In this document: piece by piece, positions 19,088-27,190 of the stretch
Layout: each line of letters begins with the position of its first letter
Position numbering within the stretch: position 1 is the first letter of the stretch
Source: Streptomyces cyaneofuscatus
GTDB taxonomy: Bacteria > Actinomycetota > Actinomycetes > Streptomycetales > Streptomycetaceae
Direction: 5' to 3'
NCBI RefSeq assembly: GCF_000718135.1
Contig: NZ_JOEM01000013.1
Coordinates: 62,001 to 126,000 of the forward strand
DNA length: 64,000 bases
Position numbers and translations under genes: made by a program
The notes under the pieces: model-generated
What the model was told of the DNA's origin: nothing
Database searches by the model: none
Seen by the model: only the letters and a program-made list of their open reading frames with translations

Positions 19088-19996
19088 ATGCCCCTCGGCT
19101 CCACGCCCCTCGCCCCCGTGCCTTTCGACCCCGCGACGCCTCTCGACTCCGCGACCCTCGTACGCACGTTGATCGCCGCCCAGTTCCCGCACTGGGCGGA
19201 CCTGCCGGTGGAGGCGGTCGACGCGAGCGGCACGGCGAACGCGGTCCACCGCCTGGGCGACGACAAGGTGGTACGGCTGCCGCGTACGGAGAGCAGCGCG
19301 GCGGACGTGGCGACGGAGCACCTCTGGCTGCCCCGGCTGGCCGCGCAGCTGCCCGTACCGGTCCCGGCGCCGCTGGCCCAGGGAGCCCCGGCCGAGGGCT
19401 TCCCCTGGGCCTGGTCGGTGTGCACGTGGCTGGAGGGGACGAACCCGTCGCCCGGTGACGGCACATGGGCGCCGGAGCTGTTCGCCGCGGACCTGGCGGA
19501 GTTCGTCCTCGCGCTGCGCCGCATCGACCCCACGGACGGCCCGCAGGCCTACCGGAGCGAACCCCTGGCGTCCCGGGACGAGAAGACGCGCAAGGTGATC
19601 GCGGGGCTTGACGGCGTCCTCGACGCCGGGGCCGCCACCGCCGCCTGGGACAAGGCGCTGACCGCCCCGGCCTTCACGGGCGCGCCCGTGTGGGTGCACG
19701 GGGACCTCCAGCCGGGCAACGTCCTGGTCGCGGACGGCCGTCTCACGGGAGTGATCGACTTCGCCTGCATGGGCCTGGCCGACCCCGCCGTCGACCTGAT
19801 CGCCGCCTGGTACCTGCTGCCGGCGGGGGCCAGGGAGGCGTTCCGTACGGCGGTCGGGGCCGACGACGCGAGCTGGGAGCGGGGGCGTGGCTGGGCGCTG
19901 TCCATCGCGGTGATGGAGCTCGCGGCCTACCGGGAGTCGAACCCGGTGATGGCGCGGAACGCGTGGTGGGTGATCGGGGAGCTCCTGGCCGGGTGA
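19088..19996 (+). CDS. Aminoglycoside-phosphotransferase-family small-molecule kinase
   Basis: A 302-residue protein of the APH kinase-like family. The catalytic loop VWVHGDLQPGNVLV and the metal-binding VIDFACMGLADPAVDL are intact, and the ATP lobe shows ANAVHRLGDDKVVRLPR. Such proteins phosphorylate antibiotics, choline, fructosamines or other hydroxyls; the substrate cannot be told from sequence and a resistance function should not be assumed. ATG 19088 gives the usual length for the family. It is the single rightward gene between the zinc-ribbon protein and the secreted hydrolase. Confidence 0.8.
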   Translation: MPLGSTPLAPVPFDPATPLDSATLVRTLIAAQFPHWADLPVEAVDASGTANAVHRLGDDKVVRLPRTESSAADVATEHLWLPRLAAQLPVPVPAPLAQGAPAEGFPWAWSVCTWLEGTNPSPGDGTWAPELFAADLAEFVLALRRIDPTDGPQAYRSEPLASRDEKTRKVIAGLDGVLDAGAATAAWDKALTAPAFTGAPVWVHGDLQPGNVLVADGRLTGVIDFACMGLADPAVDLIAAWYLLPAGAREAFRTAVGADDASWERGRGWALSIAVMELAAYRESNPVMARNAWWVIGELLAG

Positions 19997-20079
19997 CCGG
20001 TCAGGGGGTGGGCCGAGGAGGAGCTGGCCCCCCTGCGAAGTGGGGTGCCAGCCGTAGTGAGTGCGAACGCCCGCGCTTC

Positions 20080-20085
20080 TAGCGT
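20080..20085 (+). promoter_or_regulatory. -10 element of a probable leaderless promoter
   Basis: TAGCGT fits the Streptomyces -10 pattern TAnnnT and ends seven bases before the ATG at 20093. No ribosome binding site is present in between, so transcription would start at or next to the A of the start codon. No clear -35 was assigned. Confidence 0.5.
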
Positions 20086-20092
20086 CTGTTGC

Positions 20093-21679
20093 ATGAGATA
20101 CACAGAGAAGATCAGGATCCCCCGCAGCCCGGCGGCCCGCAGCGCCGCAGCCGCAGGCCTCGCACTCGCCGTGGGCCTCACCGCGACACCGGCCCTGGCG
20201 ACACCCGCGACGAGAACAGCCGGTACGGAGGCACACGGCGGCCTCGACCGTTACTACGACCAACGCCTGTCCTGGGGCACGTGTGTGGAGTCCCCCGACG
20301 ACACGACGGGCAGGGACCTGGACGCGGCGGGCGTGCAGTGCGCCGACGTCACCGTCCCGCTGGACTACACGGCCCCCCGGGGCCGCACGATCACCGTCGC
20401 GGTGTCCCGGCTCAAGGCCACCGACACCCGCCACCGCATAGGCGCGATCCTCCTCAACAACGGCGGCCCCGGCGGCACGGCGGTGGAGTCCCCACCGGTC
20501 ATACGCACGGCGATGAAGAAGGTCGGCGCCCGCTACGACATCGTCGGCTTCGACCCGCGCTTCGTCGGCCGCAGCACCCCGCTGGACTGCGGCTGGCCCG
20601 TCAGCTTCCCCTGGTTCTCGGCCGGGGCGGGCCGGGCGGGCTTCGACCGCCATGTGGCCCTGAGCAAGAGCCTGGCCGCCAAGTGCCGCGCCACCAACGC
20701 CTCGGTCCTCCCGCACGTCACCACACGCAACACCGCCCGCGACATGGACGTGATCCGGGGCGCACTGGGCGAGCGGAAGATCTCCTACCTGGGCTACTCG
20801 TACGGTACGTACCTGGGCACGGTCTACACGCAGATGTTCCCCGGACGCTACGACCGGGTGGTCCTGGACGGAGCGATCGACCCGCACGCTTACGGCCCGC
20901 GGCTGCTGAAGGACGCGGTACGGGAGAACGAGCAGGCACTCTCCGCCTGGGCCGCCTGGGCGGCCGGCCGCCACACGACGTACGGCCTGGGCCGCACCCG
21001 TACCGCCGTGCTGGCCACCATCGACCGCGTGATGGCGCAGGCGGCGCGCGGCCCCCTGACGGTCGGCACGGCGCCGGACACCTTCCGGGTCGACGACACC
21101 CACATACCGACGCTCCTCTTCATGGGCGTGGCCGACGACACGGACGCGTCGCGGGCGTTCCTGGCCGAACAGGTCTCCGTACTGTCCAAGGCGACAAAGA
21201 ACCAACAGTCCGCACTCTCCCCGGAGTTCACGGAGCAACTCCGCTTCGCGCTGACCGGCGAGGGCTCGGCTTCCGGCAGCGCCCAGATGGCGATCATCTG
21301 CGGTGACGTCCCGGCCCCACGCAACCCCGAGCTCTACTGGCGCGACATCCAGCGCGCCCGCGCCGCCCACCCCCTGTTCGGCCCGCTCACCGAGAACATC
21401 GGCCCGTGCGCGTTCTGGAACACCCCGAGGGAGAACCCCACCGGGATCCGCCACGACACCCCGGCCCTGATCGTCGCCGCCACCGGCGACCCCCGCACCA
21501 CCTACCGGGGCAGCGTCGCCCTCCACGACCAGCTCCCCAGCTCCCGCCTCCTCACCCTCAAGGGCGCCAACCGGCACGCGCTGTACGGGGAGTACGGGAA
21601 CGCGTGCGTGGACACCAAGGTCAACCGGTACCTGGAGACGGGCAGGCTGCCCGGGAAGGACGAGGTCTGCGTGAAGTAG
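20093..21679 (+). CDS. Secreted alpha/beta-hydrolase (tripeptidyl aminopeptidase family, SlpD/E-like)
   Basis: A 528-residue exported peptidase of the S33 family that should remove N-terminal peptides outside the cell. A signal peptide is clear: basic MRYTEKIRIPRSPAAR, then ALAVGLTATPALA. The oxyanion region is LNNGGPGGTAVE, the nucleophile elbow is LGYSYGTYLG with Ser236, and the C-terminal TAP-type domain holds VAATGDPRTTY (Asp) and GANRHALYG (His), completing the triad. ATG 20093 is chosen because the signal peptide starts there and a -10 hexamer lies just upstream. Members such as SlpD/SlpE and Tap process mycelial proteins in Streptomyces. Confidence 0.88.
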   Translation: MRYTEKIRIPRSPAARSAAAAGLALAVGLTATPALATPATRTAGTEAHGGLDRYYDQRLSWGTCVESPDDTTGRDLDAAGVQCADVTVPLDYTAPRGRTITVAVSRLKATDTRHRIGAILLNNGGPGGTAVESPPVIRTAMKKVGARYDIVGFDPRFVGRSTPLDCGWPVSFPWFSAGAGRAGFDRHVALSKSLAAKCRATNASVLPHVTTRNTARDMDVIRGALGERKISYLGYSYGTYLGTVYTQMFPGRYDRVVLDGAIDPHAYGPRLLKDAVRENEQALSAWAAWAAGRHTTYGLGRTRTAVLATIDRVMAQAARGPLTVGTAPDTFRVDDTHIPTLLFMGVADDTDASRAFLAEQVSVLSKATKNQQSALSPEFTEQLRFALTGEGSASGSAQMAIICGDVPAPRNPELYWRDIQRARAAHPLFGPLTENIGPCAFWNTPRENPTGIRHDTPALIVAATGDPRTTYRGSVALHDQLPSSRLLTLKGANRHALYGEYGNACVDTKVNRYLETGRLPGKDEVCVK

Positions 21680-22037
21680 GGGACCTGCTCCCCTTCGATG
21701 CGATACAGGCAGGCAGGACCCCTGGCCGCCGGTACCGGCCTGCCGGGCCCGCGCGTCCAGGGCGTGTTACGAAACTTCTTTGAATTCTCAGCCGCGCCGC
21801 CCGCTCAGCCCACCTCGTCCGAGCTGCGAAAACGCCCCGGGCAGGTCGAAATATCCACCAGGAGGGGCCGAAGGAATCGGGTACGTTCTGGTCGTGGTCA
21901 CGGCACACCTGTGCCTGGCCGCACAAGCCCCGCTCCCTGCGGGGAATTTGCTGCCTGCACTGACCGATGGCCCCCGTCGCGAAACGTCGCGACGGGGGCC
22001 ATCGTCATGTCCGGGCCCGAAAGGAGACGAGAGCACG
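21680..22037. other. Gene-free region with two stacked hairpins; possible left edge of an accessory segment
   Basis: About 358 bases. No coding frame is convincing. It has less extreme GC than its neighbours at 21770-21800 and two inverted repeats: CCCCGC/GCGGGG at 21928-21944 and a 17-bp stem at 21965-22004. A ribosome site for the next gene follows at 22021. It could be a terminator region, a small RNA locus, or both. Confidence 0.45.
21965..22004. terminator. 17-bp perfect hairpin
   Basis: Arms 21965-21981 and 21988-22004 pair perfectly around a six-base loop. It lies about 285 bases after the hydrolase stop and 33 before the next start, so it may act on read-through from the left or as a leader attenuator for the gene at 22038. 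Confidence 0.6.
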
Positions 22038-22340
22038 GTGACCGAGGCCGTACTGATCGCGCTGGCTGCGCTGATCGCCTTGACGGTGGTTTGCCTGATC
22101 GGTCTGTTGGTCCACGGGCGCATCGCCGGGCAGGCGATGCGTCGGGCCCGTACCGAAGACCTGCCGCAGATGTTGGAGGCCAGCGGTCACACGCTGGTCA
22201 ACCTGTTCAGCTCGCTACGATTCAGGACTCGCCGAATGCTGCCGCGTGCCGACACCGTGCGACGCGACACCGGCCGCTCCGCCGGCTTCGACACGTTGCC
22301 CGGTAGCGAACGGCCGACGGCGGAGGAGTCAGAGCGTTGA
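22038..22340 (+). CDS. Small single-pass membrane protein, unknown function
   Basis: A 100-residue protein. The first 30 residues form one helix, AVLIALAALIALTVVCLIGL, followed by a basic, Arg-rich cytoplasmic tail. No family was recognised. GTG 22038 has AAGGAG upstream at a rather long 11-base spacing. Its stop overlaps the TTG start of the next gene (GTTGA), so the two are translationally coupled. Confidence 0.5.
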   Translation: MTEAVLIALAALIALTVVCLIGLLVHGRIAGQAMRRARTEDLPQMLEASGHTLVNLFSSLRFRTRRMLPRADTVRRDTGRSAGFDTLPGSERPTAEESER

Positions 22341-23464
22341 GGCGCAAAGGGTACGGGCCGGACCTGGACCGGGTTGGCCGGAACATCGGCGACGACATCC
22401 TCGGCCGCGCGTTGCGCAAGGTTCTCGAACCGCCTCACCGGCGCCTCCTCCTGGACTACCTGCACGGAGCCCCGCCTGAGCAGATGGCAGCCCAGCTCGG
22501 CATTTCCCTCGACAGCCTGCAGCGACTCGTCGGCCGGCTTCTGGCCAAACTGCGCGACTCCGAATACGGCAGCCAGCTGCACGAGGAACTGCACAGCCGT
22601 TTCGGCCCCCGTCACTCCTCCGTGGTGTGGGAGGCGGCCAAAGACGTCCCTGTCCACAGGTGCGAGCGCACCGGCTGCACGGCGCCCCCGTTCACACAGA
22701 AGCCCACCGGCCGCCCACGCCGATACTGCAGTTCGGCGTGCAGGCAGGCCGCCTATCGAGGGGTACGGCGCGCCGGCCCCCGCCCGGCATCGCGACTCGG
22801 CAGTGCGCTGGGCCGCCCGCTGGTGCGTCGCGAATATCGGCTGATGACCTATGCCGACGCTCCAGCCGAGTTCCCCGAACCCCGGCACACACCGCGTCTG
22901 CTCGACGGGTACATGGCGTATCTCGAACAACGTCTGCTTGAGTGGGGGGCACCCACTGCCTCACCTGTACGGGTACCGGTGACCTTCCAGGCCCACTCCT
23001 GGACCGCGGTCAACGAGAGGTTTTCGCTCATCAGCATGCCGGGTCTGTGGTGGACGCAGGGTACCGGCAAGTCGCAGTTCGCCTACTACGCCATCCAGGA
23101 GCTTCTCCAGGGGCAGCATCGGGTGCGTCCGATCTCGCTCTTCGAGCTCGGACGCCTCGGGGGGAACAACACCCTGAAGGCCAAGGCCTCGGACCTTTCC
23201 GCCGCCGAGCCGCTTTCCCCCGATCCTCGTCCGACCAGTCCACTGCACACTCCCATACCGTCACATATCCGGCATTTCGCAGTCGGGTGGAGCCAACGAA
23301 TCCCTCAACCGCCCGCTGCTCGACTCGGGCTGTCACCCGCGACTCAGGGCGAGAGGCCCTGGAGCGGGCCGCCCCGGAAGCGCGCCACGAGATCCGGGTG
23401 TGCGGGAATGACCGCTGCCCCTGCCCGGCGAACCGCCCGCATGCGCCGCAGACGTCGTCGCTAG
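22337..23464 (+). CDS. HTH (sigma-region-4-like) and zinc-finger protein with decayed C-terminus
   Basis: The function is unknown. Residues about 30-80 look like a sigma-70 region-4 type HTH: RRLLLDYLHGAPPEQMAAQL then SLDSLQRLVGRLLAKLRD. Residues about 115-145 carry four cysteines, CERTGC and RYCSSACRQAAYRGV, a CGNR-like zinc finger. Up to about 23215 codons have the normal high third-position GC; after that the frame runs on for about 80 codons with random third positions and an Arg-rich end, so the natural stop was probably lost by a deletion or frameshift. TTG 22337 overlaps the preceding stop and has GGAGGAG upstream. It lies beside tRNA-Arg, a plausible integration hot spot. Confidence 0.5.
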   Translation: MRRKGYGPDLDRVGRNIGDDILGRALRKVLEPPHRRLLLDYLHGAPPEQMAAQLGISLDSLQRLVGRLLAKLRDSEYGSQLHEELHSRFGPRHSSVVWEAAKDVPVHRCERTGCTAPPFTQKPTGRPRRYCSSACRQAAYRGVRRAGPRPASRLGSALGRPLVRREYRLMTYADAPAEFPEPRHTPRLLDGYMAYLEQRLLEWGAPTASPVRVPVTFQAHSWTAVNERFSLISMPGLWWTQGTGKSQFAYYAIQELLQGQHRVRPISLFELGRLGGNNTLKAKASDLSAAEPLSPDPRPTSPLHTPIPSHIRHFAVGWSQRIPQPPAARLGLSPATQGERPWSGPPRKRATRSGCAGMTAAPARRTARMRRRRRR

Positions 23465-23508
23465 GGCTGCTCATGCACCGCTCATGCACCGATCACCGCT
23501 CACGCAAA

Positions 23509-23535
23509 CGGCCCCGGACGAGAAGTCCGAGGCCG
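23509..23535 (-). terminator. Terminator of tRNA-Arg
   Basis: CGGCC/GGCCG outer arms and GGAC/GTCC inner arms form a bulged stem about 50 bases beyond the 3' end of the leftward tRNA gene. Two near-identical CTCATGCACCG units lie just beyond, at about 23471-23491. Confidence 0.5.
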
Positions 23536-23587
23536 AACAGGACCCCTCCCTGAGGGAGAATTCCCAGGTCAGAGCGGTAACGCGCTG

Positions 23588-23660
23588 TGCCCCCGGCAGG
23601 ATTCGAACCTGCGACACCCGCTTTAGGAGAGCGGTGCTCTATCCCCTGAGCTACGAAGGC
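23588..23660 (-). tRNA. tRNA-Arg, anticodon CCU
   Basis: Read on the minus strand, GCCTTCG opens the acceptor stem, pairs with CGGGGGC using two G-U pairs, and discriminator A follows. D-arm TAGCTCAGGGGATAGAGCA, anticodon stem CCGCT/AGCGG with loop CTCCTAA giving CCU, and T-arm GCAGG-TTCGAAT-CCTGC are all standard. CCA is not encoded. The phage VWB uses a tRNA-Arg(AGG codon) gene as its attachment site in Streptomyces, so this is a potential integration site; no duplicate of its 3' end is visible nearby. Confidence 0.93.
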
Positions 23661-23848
23661 CGACTGACCGCTGACAGCCTAGCGGATCGGACTCGCTGGG
23701 GGCGCCCCCATAGGCGCTGCAGCCTCCGGGTGTGTGCGAAAGGCCGTCTGACCTGGGTATTTCCGGTGGCACGGAGGCCGCTGTCAGTCCCGTGAGCGAG
23801 CAAGGTGTTCGCAAGCACACCATCAAGCCTCGACGGAGGGGTCCTCTC

Positions 23849-25204
23849 GTGACCGGCTCGCGTTCCGATTCCCTGCTGCCGACCGAATTCCTCCTCACGG
23901 CGATGGCCGGCTGCGGCCCGGACGACCCCGCCGTGAGGCTGACCGTGCGGCAGGCACGATCGGTCACGTCTCGGACCGACCGCTCCGCTCTCAGCGAAGC
24001 CCTGCTGTCCGGCCCGCTGGCCGAGGAGGCCCCGATGTGGCTCCTGGAAGCGGCCGTAGCGGCGGATCTGGAAGGTGAGGAGGAAGCGCACCACTTCGGC
24101 CGTCGGTCGGCCGTGGCCGCACGTGCGCTGGGGCACCCTTCATGTACGCCGGATCTGCGTGACCGGACCCTGAGGCGGTGCACCCCTCAGCAGTTGGCCC
24201 GGCTCGGAGGTCCGGGTGCCGAGGAGCGGTTGGCCACGGCCGTTGCCGAAGTGGTGCGCGCGCTCGGCGCCCCGCCGCCCATGTCCCCCCAGCTTCTGGA
24301 GGAAGAGGCTCCGGCGCAGACCATGCTCCGGCAAGGCCCCCTGCACGACGTCGTGTTCGAGGCGGCTCGCGACATGCTTCCGACGGCTCCCGATCCTGGT
24401 GACCCGGAGGGCGAGGACATCGACGACTGGCTGGACAGGAACCGTAGAGGGCACGAGGCATGGCAGACCATGTGGCGTCAGATACTCGAACGGCACCCCG
24501 ACCGGCACAGGAACTTCGTGGAATGGGCGGACGGCACCGATGCCGAACGGGCCATCCACGACCAGTTGCTCGGCAGCCTGCCCTGGGCTGTAGATCCTCG
24601 ATACCGTCCAGCGCATCCTCGCGGACCCGCCACCGGCCTCCGGCACGGACCGCCGCCGCACCGCGCTCGGCGCGCCGGACGAGGTGACCGTGCGTGTGTT
24701 GGCCGGTACCTCGGTGGAGACGCTGGGGGAGTACCTGGATCGGCACGTCGGCAACGACTCCCTCGTGGAGAAGCCCTCCTCGCCTCCGCGGCGGGCGCCT
24801 ACCGGTCCGGCGAGGACTTCGAGGACGTGCTGCGCCGCCACAGCGCCCCCGATGAGGTGCTCCTCCGCCTTACTGTCGCCCTTCGCCGCTATCTGGGCGG
24901 CGGGCCGACCTGGCGCGAGTCCTGGACCCGTCTGATCCTGGCCAGGGAGGACACCGGCCCGAGTCTCGTACGTGCCCTGCCCGCCTGGTCGGCGCTGCGA
25001 GCCCGGGGTGGTGGGTACCGGAACGCCCATGCGGTGGTGGTCTCGGTGGTGCGCGAATCGCTCGGATCCGACCAGGACGCGTGGGACCGGTTCGCGAGCT
25101 GCCCGGCCACGAACTCCGGACCGGCCGCCTGGCTTCGCCTGGGCGATCTCCTGGACGCGGCCGCCAAAGGGATGCCGTGGCCGAAGCCCCCGGCCGGCCG
25201 CTGA
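23849..25204 (+). pseudogene. Uncharacterised gene with two compensating frameshifts
   Basis: GTG 23849 has GGAGGGG seven bases upstream and begins a Leu/Ala/Glu-rich helical protein of about 450 residues that I do not recognise. From about 24592 to 24770 the original frame shows random third-position bases, while the +1 frame there has strong GC at third positions and gives sensible sequence (TVQRILADPPPAS, then VTVRVLAGTSVETLGEYLDR). After about 24770 the first frame is good again (ASAAGAYRSGEDFEDVLRRH). So a +1 and a -1 change about 180 bases apart leave one open frame with about 60 scrambled residues. This is either a decaying accessory gene or two sequencing errors. Confidence 0.65.
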
Positions 25205-25426
25205 AGCGTCGAGGTGCCGCGCTCGCGGCCGTTCCGATGGAGCCGGCCCCGGACGGTCTCACCTCGGTCCGCCGCACGTTGCACCCGCGTTCCCGTCTTC
25301 GCCGCCGCTGACCTCGACGGCCACGTGATCCACCACAGTCCCAGCGGCGCTCGCCCACCGGAACGTGGCAGCCGGTGACCGGTTAACGTCACCCCTACCG
25401 AGCCAGCGCGAGAAAGGCCGCAGCCC

Positions 25427-27190
25427 GTGCCGCACACCGACCGGCCCCCGACCGGGCCCCAGGACTCCGAGCGCGCCGAACGGATCCACGCGCTCCTGAC
25501 CGGCCCCGGTGCCCCCTTCGCCGTGGTCCGGGGGGAGCGGGGAGTGCTGGAGTACGCCGACGGGCCGCGTACGCTCCGGGAGTTCGTCGAGACGGCGTGG
25601 GCCTACGGTGACTCGCCGTTCCTGATCGCCGGTGAACGCCGTTATTCGTACGGGGAGTTCTTCGCCGCCGCGTCCGCCCTGGCCGTCCGGCTGAGCGAGC
25701 GGTACGGGCTGCGCCCCGGTGACCGGGCCGTGGTCGCGATGCGGAATCAGCCTGAGTGGCAGATCGCCTTCTGGGCCGTCCAGCTGGCCGGGCTCGTCGC
25801 CGTACCGCTCAACTCCTGTTGGACCGAGGGTGAGTTCACCTACGCCCTCGACGACTGCGAGCCCGGGGTGCTGCTCGTCGACGGTGAGCGGCTGGAGCGG
25901 GTCGCGGGGTGGGCGCGGCGGACCGGGGCGCGCGTGGTGCTCTTCCAGGGCTCGCACGGCGCAGGGCCGCTGCCGGACGGCGTACGCGTCGAGCGGTACG
26001 AGGACCTTCCCGCGCCCGACCCCCTGGCCGCTCCCCCCGACGTGGAGCCCCGGCCCGAGGACGACGCCACGATCCTCTACACCTCGGGCACCACCGGCCG
26101 GCCCAAGGGGGCGGTGGCCACCCATCTCGCCCAGGCCGGGGCCGCGCTCAACCCCCGCTACCAGGCGGCCGCCTCCGCGCTGGGGAGGGGCGCCGTCCCG
26201 GGGATGGGGCCCGCGCCGGTCTCCCTGATGACGTTCCCCTTCTTCCACGTCGCCGCGTTCACCAGCTTCTACGGGGTGATCGCGGCGGGCGGCACCCTCG
26301 TCCTGATGGACCGGTGGGACGCGGACGAGGCCCTCCGGCTCATCCGCGCCCACGGCGTCACGCACGTCGCGGGGGTGCCGACGACCGCCCTCCGACTGCT
26401 GGACGCCGCCGAGCGTACGGGGGACGAACTGGCGAGCCTCACCCTCTTCAGCACCGGAGGCGCCGCGGCCCCGCCCCGCCTGGTCGCCCGCCTCACCGCC
26501 CGGTACGGGGAGCGCGTCGAGCCCCGTAACGGCTACGGCCTCACCGAGACCAGCGGCGGCGTCCTCGCGAACATCGGCGCCGAGTACCGGGCCCACCCCG
26601 GTGCCGTCGGCCGCCCGACCCCCGTGACCGAGACACGGATCGCGGGCCCGGCGGGCGAGGAGCTGCCCGAGGGGCAGGTGGGGGAGCTGTGGCTGCGCGG
26701 GCAGTCGTTGTTCCGCGGCTACTGGCGCGACCCGGCCGCGACCGAGGAGGCGTTCCGGGACGGCTGGTTCCGTACGGGGGACCTCGCCGTGGCGCGTGAG
26801 GGGCGCATCGCGGTCGTCGACCGGATCACGGACATGGTCGTCCGGGGCGGCGAGAACGTGTACTGCGTCGAGGTCGAGGGCGCCCTGCACGACCACCCCG
26901 ACGTGCGCGACGCCGCCGTCCTCGGTGTCCCGCACCCGGTGCTGGGGGAGGAGGTCGTCGCCGTCGTCCTGCCTCGTACGGGTGCCGGGGTCACCGCCGA
27001 CGCCCTGCGCGAGCACGTCGGCCGGTCCCTCGCCCGGTTCAAGGTGCCGGCCCGGGTGCTGCTCACCGACGAGCCGCTCCCGCGCAACGCCACCGGGAAG
27101 GTCCTCAAGCACGAGCTCCGGGACCGGTTCCCCGCCCGCGATGAGAGCCCCGCGCGCGATCAGGGTCCCGCGCCGCTCACGGCCGGGTGA
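25427..27190 (+). CDS. AMP-forming acyl-CoA synthetase / fatty-acid-CoA ligase family
   Basis: A 587-residue ANL-superfamily adenylating enzyme. Core motifs are present in order: ILYTSGTTGRPKGA (P-loop) at about 222, FPFFHVAAFTS, NGYGLTETSGG, GWFRTGDLA, and the C-terminal catalytic lysine in LPRNATGKVLKHEL. The family activates a carboxylate as acyl-AMP and transfers it to CoA; the chain type is not evident. GTG 25427 has GAAAGG upstream. The last 13 bases overlap the convergent metalloprotease gene, so the two are coupled only by position. The last 15 residues are an Arg/Asp/Pro tail. Confidence 0.87.
   Translation: MPHTDRPPTGPQDSERAERIHALLTGPGAPFAVVRGERGVLEYADGPRTLREFVETAWAYGDSPFLIAGERRYSYGEFFAAASALAVRLSERYGLRPGDRAVVAMRNQPEWQIAFWAVQLAGLVAVPLNSCWTEGEFTYALDDCEPGVLLVDGERLERVAGWARRTGARVVLFQGSHGAGPLPDGVRVERYEDLPAPDPLAAPPDVEPRPEDDATILYTSGTTGRPKGAVATHLAQAGAALNPRYQAAASALGRGAVPGMGPAPVSLMTFPFFHVAAFTSFYGVIAAGGTLVLMDRWDADEALRLIRAHGVTHVAGVPTTALRLLDAAERTGDELASLTLFSTGGAAAPPRLVARLTARYGERVEPRNGYGLTETSGGVLANIGAEYRAHPGAVGRPTPVTETRIAGPAGEELPEGQVGELWLRGQSLFRGYWRDPAATEEAFRDGWFRTGDLAVAREGRIAVVDRITDMVVRGGENVYCVEVEGALHDHPDVRDAAVLGVPHPVLGEEVVAVVLPRTGAGVTADALREHVGRSLARFKVPARVLLTDEPLPRNATGKVLKHELRDRFPARDESPARDQGPAPLTAG

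Noticed and set aside
19088..19996. Aminoglycoside resistance gene
   Set aside because: Only the general APH kinase motifs are present; the family acts on many substrates and no resistance-specific feature is visible.
18986..21577. 863-codon minus-strand frame opposite the kinase-like and peptidase genes
   Set aside because: No recognisable motifs; it mirrors third-position GC of the real plus-strand genes.
23040..23080. Possible Walker A in the HTH/zinc-finger protein (QGTGKSQ)
   Set aside because: The preceding Gly of GxxxxGKS is missing and no Walker B or ATPase sequence follows.
23588..23660. Integrated prophage bounded by tRNA-Arg
   Set aside because: No integrase and no second copy of the tRNA 3' end were seen on either side, so only a hot-spot suggestion is kept.
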